From Phlegmacium glaucopus (taxonomy: Eukaryota; Basidiomycota; Agaricomycetes; Agaricales; Cortinariaceae), in NCBI GenBank assembly GCA_015039465.1, contig MU130078.1, forward strand, positions 133,991-167,778: DNA of 33,788 nucleotides, in the 5' to 3' direction. Under the pieces are notes generated by a model. It was not told the origin of the DNA and made no database searches. It saw only the letters and a program-made list of their open reading frames with translations. Each line of letters starts with the position of its first letter. Within the stretch, counting starts at the first letter, position 1. Below, in pieces: positions 1 through 10,300 of this stretch. The position numbers and the translations under genes are program-made.

Positions 1-1340
1 TGGGATATTCTCGGTAAAAAAATTAACACGTTATAAACAGGCCTTTTACACGTCAGTGTACGTTTGTGGTCGGTTTATACTCGGAGGTTTCACAAACCCG
101 GTATAGAATACTTCCTGAGGTACATAACCGAAGTAAAAACCTACGAAAGACGAATATTAAAATTATATTTAGCTCGATATTCTCGCCTAAAAATTTTATA
201 CGGGGGATAGTGGTCTATCCACACATTTTGTACGTCAAATACATGAATATACTGTTTTTTATTTTTAAGATGAGAATATCGGGAGAAATGTCCTTTTTAA
301 TTTCGTTAAAACCAGACGTTTTGATCAGGGTTTCACGAGAACAACGTTTCAATGTCGGACTCGTGACAAATCGTGGGTATAAACCGTCCGTGTCGGTGAC
401 TAGAGTACGGTTTTGCTCGGGTACCTCAGGTACGTCGACGACGTACGTGTAAGAATGTGGATGTGGAGGTGATGTCTCGAGTATTGTGGGATATAAAGTG
501 GTAAAGATGTATCAAAAACGATTCTTTGACGATTTTGTTGGTCCATACTCAATTTATTTGAGAAAATTCTTATCGATTGATTTATTTTGTTATTTTCGAG
601 GTATAAAGTCCAACAAATAAAACAAATTAATCTTTATCACGTATTGATAATTCATATTTAAGAAATATTCGACTGTCTAGATAGATTGTTGAAAATTTGG
701 TTAGTCCGGGTAGGGGTTTAGAGAATCGTACGGAGGTTTATCTCGTTGATTGACTCTTAAATCGTTTCCCGTCTCGTTAATTCCGACTTTTCGTTCGGGT
801 TCATAGAAGACTTAGACGAGACCTATTAGAGACCTCGAGGAACGTCAGACGTTTTAACGCATAATGACTCGAACTCGAACTCCAATAGGTCTTTTCGAGA
901 CTCACGTTTGTTAACGTTCAACTCGAACTATTCAGGTTATTCTTCACGAGAGTCGAACGTCGACTAGAGAGATACACCCTCAGTTTCGTGTTTCTATGTA
1001 TAGTATTCGAGGTATACGTCGCAGTCTGGTGTTTTGCACCTGTTCTGTTTCAACGTGTCGACTGTCTCGCCCAACGGTAGGAATTTTTCCGACTCTGTTT
1101 ACTAAGACGAGTAGAAAACTTCCTAAGGTTCCTACGTCTTTTCCGATAACGGAATGAATACCTCCGATTACTCCTGGAGGTTCCCCTTAATAGACTAAGT
1201 TACTGTGTCACCAGGAGTGTTGAGGTGTTCTGTGCCAGTTTCAACCTTTTCAGTGTTAGGTTAACGTTCGATGGAAAATGATGTTATTGAGGTATATACA
1301 GTAGAATATTTAACAGTTCACTGTTGTAGCAAGTAGAAAC
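1..1340. other. Block stored as complement without reversal (probable data artefact)
   Basis: Read as given, or as a normal reverse complement, this stretch has no convincing gene and odd dinucleotides: by hand count in 721-1140 there are about 34 CG but only 4 GC. If each base is complemented but the order is kept, CG becomes GC, the composition matches the CpG-poor transposon DNA elsewhere in the window, and a long open frame appears (next entry), as does an intron-like segment at about 544-610 (GTATG donor, CTAAC branch-like motif, TTTCAG end). No biological process complements a strand without reversing it. The right junction lies somewhere between about 1270 and 1370, because the palindrome at 1372-1393 and NSE3 at 1455 read normally. 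The left end is outside the window. Confidence 0.85.
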
Positions 1341-1341
1341 T
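709..1341. other. Coiled-coil reading frame visible only in the unreversed complement
   Basis: Complementing 709-1338 in place and reading left to right gives about 210 codons without a stop, ending in TGA at 1339-1341. An AG suitable as a splice acceptor lies just before it at 705-706. The protein is rich in K, E, Q, L and S with heptad-like spacing, for example ITELELEV, CKQLQVELDKSNKKC, AQLTERVAILKKAE and EKAIALLMEANEDLQGELSD, so it should form a long coiled coil. Similar coiled-coil proteins are, from memory, common as transposon-associated multicopy genes in mushrooms; that family assignment is an inference. The last 20 or so codons are less coil-like, so the true junction or an intron may lie before 1341. 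Strand cannot be given because the block is not a valid strand. Confidence 0.75.
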
Positions 1342-1371
1342 CAATGTCTCACAAAATGGGCGGTGTCACAT

Positions 1372-1393
1372 CATGTCACATTGATGTGACATG
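1372..1393. repeat. Perfect inverted repeat with TGTGACA motifs
   Basis: Nine-base arms CATGTCACA and TGTGACATG flank the loop TTGA. The surroundings hold more GTGTCAC/GTGACAC words (1363-1405 and 1440-1447), and similar TGTGACA words recur at 2993-3010 and 16308-16316. It may be a transcription-factor site or the edge of a mobile element. It also proves that the sequence is in normal orientation by this point. Confidence 0.5.
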
Positions 1394-1454
1394 TGTCACA
1401 CATATCAAGGATTGTTCATCCCCACTAGTAAACGTTACACGTGACACCCTTCTG

Positions 1455-2925
1455 TCACTTCAACTCCATCAATTTTCCACCAGCAGCCTTTTCCACACCA
1501 GTATACATCTTTTTAACAAGGGCCTCTTCCTTCGTTCTTGCTGCTGCAGCTCCTCTCCCCTCTTCCTCCTGGTTGACGTCTGTGCTCACCATAAATTCAG
1601 CAATAAATTTACCAATGTTTTCTTCTCCGACTTCAGAAAATGCTCTTACACCCCATCGCCACTCATAAGTTCGCCCTTCAAGATCTTCAGCTTGAGTTCT
1701 CAGCCGCTTTGATCCTCCTCCAGGTTTCTTTCCCGTTTTGGCGCCAGTATCTCCACCGACTTGTTGACGGTCCAAGTAGCCTTGTTTGAGTAGTTGAGAG
1801 AGGTACCCATCAATGTTCTGAGAACGCGTCGTAGAAGACGCTGTGTATCGAATCGGACGAACATTAGGATTGCTGGGTAGATGGAGGGCCTTGAGATGTC
1901 TTCTCAAGTCCACTAAACAAGGTTTTTAAGAAGAAATTCCTTTCTTTTTTCAAGAAAATCACTCACTGTCCGTCATAACGCGTCCATTGACTAAGACAAG
2001 CGCCAAAATCACGTACAATACACCAATCGCCCCTAACTGGTCTCCCTTAGTCCATGAAATCAGACTTCCATAATATTTCGGAACGCGTTCTGCGTCATCG
2101 TCTTCATCATCTTCAAAGTCACCTTCATCATCAGAGTTGAACAACGAAGGAAATAAAACAGATTGATCGCCAGCCTCTTCTTCAAGAATATTTGGTTCCG
2201 TCTGAGCTGCGTGTTCGACTAGGATGGGATCTAAGCTCGACCGAAGGATATATGTTTTAGTTCCAGTGGCACTGGCTAAAAGAAATATTCAGTTATTTTG
2301 TCGATATAAATCTTACATCAAAATACCAACCTTTTTTCCTAACTCCAGTAGCTTTACGAGCTTCATTTTCCTCCTCGTCATTATTCTCTCGTTCTAAGCC
2401 AGCACGAGAAGATAGCTCAGCAAGTTCCATACCGAACGTGTCTCGCAGCTTTTGTTGAGCAAGTTCAAAAACATGATTGAATGCACGCGTATTGGTGCCC
2501 ATAACTGATAAAAATCACATCAAATTCATCAGTTCTTTATCTTTCTTTTTTTTCGAATGGAAGTGGAAGAAGACGCGTTACCTTTCTTATTTATCTCGTC
2601 TCGTCGCAAAACAGTCCTTTTATGTTCAGTGAAAAGTGCTAAACGGACGAGATCGTTAGCTCGGCGAGTGAGTTCCTATCACAATCTCGATGGGTATGTT
2701 CCTTATACACTAATTTTCTTTCATACGTACCGAGTCAGCATCATCATCTACATCCATAGCCGCCCTTCCTCCCTCTTCTTCATCGTTATCGTCATCATCG
2801 TTGTTTTCCTCATCCTCTTCCTCCTCTGGTATTTCTTCTACTTGAGAACGACCTGTGCGTGTTCTTTGCGTCTGTGAACGCCTTTGGGATTGAGAGGGAC
2901 CAGCACGAGCATTTGAGCGACCCAT
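1455..2925 (-). CDS. NSE3: Nse3, MAGE-domain subunit of the SMC5/6 complex
   Basis: Nse3 binds DNA and the Nse1 RING protein and bridges the Smc5/6 complex used in recombination repair and chromosome segregation in the nucleus. Five exons: 2925-2731, 2675-2582, 2504-2331, 2275-1967 and 1912-1455, giving 409 residues. All joins are GT-AG and keep frame. An acidic, low-complexity start (MGRSNARAGPSQSQRR, then E/D runs) precedes the MAGE homology domain: DLVRLALFTEHKR with LRRDEINKK, AFNHVFELAQQKL, GTKTYILRSSLDP, the hydrophobic GDQLGAIGVLYVILALVLVN, the winged-helix piece DGYLSQLLKQGYLDRQ, and TYEWRWGVRAFSEVGEENI near the end. This order is diagnostic of Nse3. The first ATG at 2955 is in frame, but 2925 fits the family better. 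The C-terminus after the MAGE domain is short and basic. It is divergent from the BTB locus with a short shared promoter region. Confidence 0.93.
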
Positions 2926-2967
2926 TCTTTCGGCTTTATTCCGTAAGTGGATCAAGTTTCAAAGGCA

Positions 2968-2977
2968 CTATATAAGC
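2968..2977 (+). promoter_or_regulatory. TATA-like box before the BTB locus
   Basis: CTATATAAGC lies about 100 bases before the chosen BTB start, in the gap between two divergent genes. Two TGTGACA words follow at 2993-3010. Confidence 0.4.
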
Positions 2978-3078
2978 TTAACTGAGGAATGTTGTGACAT
3001 CAGTGTGACAGGACGCGTTTTTGACCTATACTGTAAAGTGCGTCGGAGATCTCATTTTCAACCAATATCAATCCCTAT

Positions 3079-4046
3079 GGTTGAGGCTATCAGGAAACAC
3101 GATTCTTTATATTTCTGTGATGGAAATATTGCCTTAATTACGCCTCATGATCAATCACCGAATCACTATGTCGCATTTCGACTACATCGTTCAAGGCTGT
3201 CACTGATATCTCCGGTCTTTGAAGGCCTCTTCATGGTGCCCGTCATTGACAATCAGGAGATCTTTGATGGAGTGCCGCTGATTTACATGATGGATGGAGC
3301 AGACGCACTTGAATGTCTTTTTCGGTTGGTTTACTCTGGCATGTACGTCCGTCAACAGTTGGACATGGTGTTAGCGCTGTTTATATTGTCATGAAAGAAA
3401 TCCGCCATTCGAAAGACTGAATCCACGCACATTACCTTCGCTACGGCATATACTAGCATTAGCCAACAAATATGCGATAGATTACCTGCGGACAAACATT
3501 GTCGACCAAATCGAACGCGACTGGCCACTCACACTGCGATAATGAGACAAAATGGAGATGAACATCTTGGCTGATATCCGAATTTCCACAGGGGTGCTTG
3601 ACAATGGACCAAGCGTAGACCCACCCTATCCCGAAGACGCGCTGCCTGAACCAGTGTCAGCCATTCGATTGGCTCGCGAACATAATATCACATCCATCCT
3701 TCCCGCTGCTTTTTACCAGCTGTCCCGACTTCCAATTATTGACGACATGACTCGAAGCTCTGAAGGAGTGGAAGCACCGGGCACAGCAGAGTGGAATTTA
3801 CTGACCGCTGATGATCTTCGCTGCCTTCTCAGCATGCAGGAAAAGCTCAAGTGGGCAATGATATGGTTTTTATTGCAATATCTAAATCATAGTTCTGATG
3901 CGGCACTTTACAATAATTCCACTCTGATTTGGCGACTTCTCTTTACGCGTTCATTGAAATGTTCATGGAGTATAAATGCGCCATCGGGACTCAGTCGCTC
4001 AGCTGAAAGATGGACGACTTCACTTCTACCCACAAGCCCTACCTAG
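3079..4046 (+). pseudogene. BTB/POZ-domain protein, broken by in-frame stops
   Basis: The start reads MVEAIRKHDSLYFCDGN, then VAFRLHRSRLSLISPVFEGLF, the typical BTB fold core of the expanded agaric BTB families, which are thought to act in protein interactions or as Cullin-3 adaptors. A GT-AG intron at 3343-3397 joins LVYSG to INPPFERLNPR, followed by LRHILALANKYAIDYL and the conserved ERDWPLTLR. Directly after this come two stops, TAA at 3540 and TGA at 3543, where the family continues with a residue pair and then DKMEM. The same frame resumes with DALPEPVSAIRLAREHNITSIL and AAFYQLSRLP, so the protein was once continuous. Similarity fades after about 3880. Point mutations rather than an intron explain the stops, since no splice signals surround them; a shortened BTB-only protein cannot be ruled out. 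Confidence 0.7.
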
Positions 4047-4080
4047 CTCACCAAGATCTTTGCATCCAACTCAGACAGAG

Positions 4081-4668
4081 ATCAAACCCTTTATATGTTG
4101 TGGCGACGAAAACCAGGAGACCAGAAATCGTCGCACTATCGTTCAATGGTGGATCCTTAGTATCCTCTTATTATCACCTGTAATATCTGTCCTTCTGGGA
4201 CTCAATTTACATGCTCGCGATTTCCAGTATTTGGATGATAGGTCCACTTTTGGCGGTCGTACAGTGCGGCTTCCTTTTACAAACGTAGGAGACAAGTGTC
4301 TTTTCCACTGGGGCCCTGTTCGAGGTGGTGCTCGTCGATGCTGATCCTTCTGGTAGTAATTTGACTATGGTTTGGACAATCATTGGAGAGAGTCAGTCCG
4401 ATTGCTCCCCAGCCAATCTCACAGCTTGTAGTGATATCAATATTTTACTTGACAAGATTATATTCAACTTCTCCAAAACCGGATGTGTTGACCACTGTCC
4501 CGCGGATCCGGCGCTCCTCCGCACCGGTGACAGGCCTTATGCATGAATCGCATCCAATCCTTCGGTTTAACGCATCTGCTTCTGCCTTGAGATGTCGTGG
4601 CCAACTTTCCGCACAGAACTTGCCTTGTTCTCTCCTGGTGATAGCCACTCTACTCCCTTAGTGAAGGT
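4081..4668 (+). pseudogene. Remnant of a DUF4436-like membrane protein
   Basis: Pieces in different frames line up in the order of a fungal single-pass protein family that I recognise as DUF4436-like. A hydrophobic helix WWILSILLLSPVISVLLG sits at 4150-4203. After a possible intron ending TAG near 4290 comes FEVVLVDADPSGSNLTMVW, then NLTACSDINI. One base out of frame follows SPKPDVLTTVP and HPILRFNASASAL (4467-4590), and after a second frame change EMSWPTFRTELALFSPGDSH (4590-4650). No convincing C-terminal helices follow. Two frameshifts and the missing C-terminus make it a pseudogene. The family name is from memory; the remnant character is what the sequence shows. Confidence 0.45.
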
Positions 4669-5232
4669 CGACAGGGGAAAGTGATGAATGAGCGTTTGAA
4701 CCTTTATAGGCACTGAGACCATCAGAGGAAATGAGGCGCAAAGTCTTGTTCTCTCATAGCCCAAGCAAGGCCATAACTCCTCAGGTTCTCGATGATTCCG
4801 CGCTTTGGACCCTGGGACCTCGTGCATCGATAAGAATATCAATTTTCAATTTCAGCTGTCATGACATGTCATTCCTGATGTCAAGGCAAACGGTATGTTT
4901 CCCCGGCACGCCCAAAGTTGGGAAATTTTTTTACACAGATTGAAGTTAATGAGAAGTTGGGCGGCATATTTTACTAATCCATGGTGACAGTTGCTATTAT
5001 TGTCGTTGTGAACGGAGGGTTGGAACACTTGTGGTAGGCTGTAGATGGCACTACCGAAACGCTTGATTTCAAGACGGAGCCTATGAGAAAGGTTCTAGCT
5101 GTGTGATACCTTGGTGATACCTCGTACCTGATACCGTGATTGTGTTGAACAGGTGTTGACATACTAACTTTCCCACGGCTATTTGCATAGCCCCGACCGC
5201 CGTGACTTCATAAATAAACAAATGACAATCGG

Positions 5233-5246
5233 TCTATAAAATATAG
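5233..5246 (+). promoter_or_regulatory. TATA box of the small membrane-protein gene
   Basis: TCTATAAAATATAG lies about 120 bases before the ATG at 5360. It supports a real transcription unit there, because the preceding 500 bases hold no convincing coding sequence. Confidence 0.5.
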
Positions 5247-5359
5247 CCAGAGTCTCTTGCTTGTGTTCCCTACAGTCTACCAAGAAAGCCCCTTCCCGTC
5301 TTTAACCAACCACTGTCTCCACCTAAACGTCTGAATATTGTTAATTGAAGGAGTTCATT

Positions 5360-5987
5360 ATGGCCGGGTGGTGCGTTCCATTCGAGACAATTCCCCAGTG
5401 GCCGGAGTCTAACCATCAACTGTTATCAAGGATTGACTTTCTATCACTGACTGCAGTCTGTCTCCATGTTTTCACCCTTCTTACCCCAACTTACTCAAAG
5501 TTACAACGGGACTTTAGACAATCGGGGTCATAGGCGGAATAATTTATGGTGTCATCTATGTTATACATGTAATCGAGGATGGTTGGGCATCCACGAAACA
5601 GGCGTATGTTACTTGGCTTTATTCACGATGTCGATGTCGCCTGAAACATCTTTGTCACAGTCTCAAGACGAAAGGGTTGGATGTATCCAAAAAGGGAGTT
5701 TCTGTTAAAACGTCTAGACGGTTCGACCGTGAAGACTACCTGGATGCGACGCATAGGTGTGTCCTCTCTTCCACTCTCTTCTATAATCCACACTCACTCT
5801 ATATCTCTTTCCCAACCTTGTTAGGGGCATCGTCAGAGCCGTGGGTGCGTCCTCATTTCGCAAAGCCGAAAACACTACGACCGATTCATCACAAACCCCT
5901 CCAAAATTGGAACGAGCTTCTTCAGAGTCGGCCAACTCAACGAGCGATGGAAAAAAGAAGAAGGGAATATTTAGGTCAAGGAAATGA
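5360..5987 (+). CDS. Small predicted single-pass membrane protein, unknown family
   Basis: I do not recognise the family. The model has three exons: 5360-5455, 5518-5756 and 5825-5987, giving 165 residues. Intron 1 is 62 bases with a weak GTCTGT donor, intron 2 is 68 bases with GTGTGT; both keep frame. The protein starts MAGWCVPFETIPQWPE. A hydrophobic segment, IGVIGGIIYGVIYVIHVI, lies at about residues 34-51. A cysteine/arginine-rich stretch (YSRCRCRLKHLCH) follows, then a hydrophilic, serine-rich tail ending KKKKGIFRSRK. The layout suggests a membrane anchor with a basic cytosolic tail. The second intron and tail frame look solid; the first exon is less certain because of its donor. Confidence 0.5.
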
Positions 5988-7346
5988 TGGCTCCTCCAAT
6001 CGCTCACGGTCGCCTGTTTCAGCTCTCCCGACCCTTTGTTGACTTCTGCCCTGAACCCACATTTCTTGAGCGGTCCTGCAGGAGAAATCACAGTGCTGCT
6101 GTGTAAATATTTCGTAGATCTTTGTTACTTGACTTGTTTTTTTTAGGTGGTCGTGTGCACAGTATTGTTAATTCATTTATTCATGTATATATGTAGCGAC
6201 TAGTACATATTAGGAGACGTTCTAGCAAGTTAATTTCCAGACAGAAAGGGCCCAGTGCCAGTTCTAAGATCCAGATGCATAGAATCATGAAGGGTGATGC
6301 ACAGTACATTTCGGCGAAGGATATATTTCCAGGTCTATCCAATGTCATGTCAATCATATGCTCAAATCAAACACGACAATGAGATTCATAATTGGCTGTG
6401 CTATGAATTCAATATCTAATTTGATTATAACCAAACGAAATGAGGACATCTGAAATTCCCGATCAGTCCCATCTCCCTATCCAAGGGGGGACCGGGATTG
6501 CCAAAATTGCCCGGGTTTAAGGCATAGAGGATCATAGAGGCCTGAACTCATCTATATACTGCCCAACAAATGACATAGTTGCCGACACATCTCGACACAT
6601 TGACGGTCTGGGGAGTCTCGGGTTTCAATAAGTATATAGTCAATATATAGTGCTAGTAATGAATAATTATCCTCCTTCTATAAATTCTACAGTAATTCAT
6701 ACAATTAACCCTCCTCCGCTTTGTGCGACCAGTCACCACGCCGCCTCTCCCACAACTTCCATATATAACTCGGCTATTTCTAGCTGCTGTTATACGTCAA
6801 TAAGGCGAGTGGTGACGGTTGTATTTGATTGTGGTTTGCGATTAGCACCAGGTGATCTCGTCTTGGAGTTTTCTGAGATTGGCCTGAAGCTTTGGGAAAG
6901 AAATATTACGCTTGCATGAGTTTCGGCGTGATCTACTGGTCAGGCTTCTAGAACGCGAGTTCTTGATTATCGAGTGCAAGCTACGAATTCAATGGAGGAT
7001 ACTCAGTCAAGGATCAAAATTTTATTAATTTACGTACCGCTGAGAAAGGCGAGGGACCACGAGAGGGAGGTTTTGCACTGGGAGTGGAGAGGCAGAAAAT
7101 TTTAGAGGTGACGATGTTCATGCAACGGCCAAGGCACTAGCTAGTGTTTTATAGTGATGTTGTTCCATTACGATTGGAGAATGAGAGGAAACACCGGATA
7201 GAAAACTATAGAAAATTGACGAATAACCAAAGTTGTAGCAAGAGTGTAGGATCACTGTTTATGTAATCGAATGCATCTTTCTTATTGACTCCCACCCTTG
7301 ATCGCTCAGACTCTCATCACCTTGATCGCTCACCACAACTCACAAT
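5988..7346. other. Intergenic region before the NLR, no gene seen
   Basis: About 1.36 kb with only short open frames. The longest (6650-6919) has a biased S/T/P composition, no splice context and no recognisable motif. The last 100 bases before 7347 are CT/CA-rich, as is usual for basidiomycete promoters. Confidence 0.5.
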
Positions 7347-10300
7347 ATGAAGCCCTTTTTTAAGAAATTTGTGAAGTCCAAGAAACAAAAATATTCATCT
7401 ATGATCATCAATGATGCTCTAGATTCAAGTTCTGAACCAGCAACTTCAACACCGACAATCAAAACAAGCACCGCTGATCCCATGCCATCCGTTCCCGCTA
7501 GTGCTGCGACTGCAAGCGCACAAGTCATTCAAGTCGCTGGCGCTACCGTGAGCGTTCAACTTCGCCCATCGCGTCCTTAAGTGTTTAACCATCATCATCC
7601 ATCAGACTGCCCATGACCTCCGAGTCTCTACTCCGGTTCCCGCTCTGGCGACCAATCCTGTAAGCGTTCCGGACACTGGTGTTAATGTGAGTGTTCAACT
7701 TAGCCCATCACATCCATAATTACTCAATAATCATTGTCGATCAGACTACCCATGAACTGCAAGTCTCCGTTTCGAACTTGGGACCCATGGACTCGGAACA
7801 AAACCATTCGGTGAGTTGCTTACACCATGTGTTCTCGGCTTTCGCTCATGACCAGCAGGCTCAACAATCTGTCTTGGGTCTCTTTGCGAATGCCCAGAAT
7901 ATCCTCATCAGTGGTGGCAATTTCGTAAGTCGTCCTCGTAAGTTGTGTATATGATTTGGCACTAATGGTACATACAGAACAATGTCAATATGCTCCCTGC
8001 CAATACTAGCAATAAGCAGATAAATATCCCTGTAACTCAAAAACCCAACTCCAGCCCAATCTTTACTGGACGTCGGGATGTACTTGATAAACTTGGGAAG
8101 ATTTTTGTTCATCATGCTACTAGTAGACTAATGTCAAGGTGTTCCTGTCTCCTCTGGGGATTGGGAGGGGTCGGAAAGACCCAAATTTGTCTCAAATTCA
8201 TAGAAGAAATGTCTGACAAGTAAGGGTTCTTACTCTGCCATTCACAACACTGGATTCATTTCTTGATAGTTTTTCACATGTCTTCTGGGTTGATGCCTCA
8301 TCTCAGGAGAGCATGGAAATGTCTCTCAAGGGCATATCTAGCCTTCCTGCTGCACAAGATTCTGGTGTGGATGGCTCAATTGAGTCTGTCCTCCAGTGGA
8401 TATCTTTTCTCCAAGAAGAATGGTTGATTGTATTTGATAATACTGATGATCCTCCTCCAGAGGTGGTGGCCAAGTTCATTCCTCCAGGTAACAGAGGTAA
8501 TATTCTGATTACTAGCAGAAACCAGTTCATGGGAAGGATTGTATCATTTGAGAACAAAATTGAGATCCATGTAATGGAGGAGCCAGATGCTATAGCTCTA
8601 CTTCTCAAGGCTAGCTGTTTAGATCCATTGCCTGAGCATCTACAGGCTGCCAAAAAGATTGTGACTGAACTTGGCTGCATTCCTCTTGCTATTGATCATG
8701 CTGGTGCTTACATTGAAGTTGGGAAATGTGATATTGATCAATATCTGAGGCAATTCTCATTACATCGTCAGGCTCTTATGTCAGATGCTACATTTACAGG
8801 AGCATCAAAGTATGATAAAACAGTGTATGGGACTTGGGATCTTTCTTTCAGAGGAATAGAAAGAAGGGCTGGTGGACATTCCACTGCTGCAGATGCACAA
8901 GCAGCCCAGGCTGCAATCCTAATTCTTCAAATATGTGCTTTCTATCATCATAGTAATATTTCTAAAGATATATTCCAATCTGCTGCAGAGGAGAGCATGC
9001 AACATGTTGTTGATAGTGACATAGCTCAAAAGTTACCTCAGGCAGTCACTTTACTGGATCATACTCTGCTTGGCTTGGACAGTGATGGTCACTGGGATGA
9101 GTTCATATTTGGACAAGGGATTAGTGTCCTTCTCTCTTTCTCCTTGATGAAAAGATCACAATCATCTAAAATGTTGTCTGTCCATCCTCTGGTGCACTCC
9201 TGGAGTCGGGAGAGAATGTCAAAATGTGAGCAGCAAAAAATGTGTGACATAGGAAGCATAATCTTATCCTGTGCAATTCCATGGAGATTTGAAAGTCAGG
9301 ATTATGCACTGCGACGGTATATGTTTCCACATATCAAAGCAAATGAGTTACATAGAAGGCAGATAGGACTTATCAAGCAGTACTATGATGATAAATGGAG
9401 CAATTTTTCACTAGTAATGGTGGAAAATGGGGACTGGGACAATGCAGAGCAGCTGGCAGTCCAAATTATGGATATGAGGAAGGAGCTGCTTGGTACAGAA
9501 CATCCAGGCACCCTCATCAGTATGGCAAATCTAGCAACCATATACAGTAATCAGGGAAGATGGAATGAGGCAGAGCAGCTGAAGATTCAAGTCATGGACA
9601 TGATGAAGAAGCTGCTTGGTGCAGAACATCCAGACACCCTCAAGAGTATGGCAAATCTAGCAATCACATACAGTGATCAGGGAAGATGGAATGAGGCAGA
9701 ACAGCTGCAGGTTCAAGTTATGGACATGAGGAAGAAGCTGCTTGGTGCAGAACATCCAGACACCCTCATAAGTATGGCAAATCTAGCAATCACATACAGT
9801 GATCAGGGAAGATGGAATGAGGCAGAACAACTGCAGGTTCAAGTTATGGACAGGAGCAAGAAGCTGCTTGGTGTAGAACATCCAGAGACCATCAAGAGTA
9901 TGGCAAACCTAGCATGCACATACAGTGGTCAGGGCAGGTGGAATGAGGCAGAACAGCTGCTGGTTCAAGTTATGGACATGAGGAAGAAGCTGCTTGGTGT
10001 AGAACATCCAGACACCCTCAATAGTATGTCAAATCTAGCAAGCATATACAGAGGTCAGGGAAGATGGAATGAGGCAGAGCAGCTGAAGGTTCAAGTTATA
10101 GACATGATGAGGAAGCTGCTTGGTGCAGAACATCCAGACACCCTCATTAGTATGGCAAATCTAGCAATCGCATACAGGGATCAGGGAAGGTTGAATGAGG
10201 CAGAACAGCTGCAGGTTCAAGTTTTGGACATGAGGAAGAATCTGCTCGGTGTAGAACATCCAAACACCCTCAAGAGTATGGCAAATCTAGCAACCATATA

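Noticed and set aside
66..452. Open frame of 128 codons on the plus strand
   Set aside because: It lies in the complement-only block, has no protein-like composition, and is an accident of the unreversed complement.
6650..6919. 89-codon plus-strand frame before the NLR
   Set aside because: No motif, no splice context and a low-complexity composition.
8303..8680. Minus-strand open frame across the NB-ARC exon
   Set aside because: Antisense shadow of an exon with clear NTPase motifs on the plus strand.
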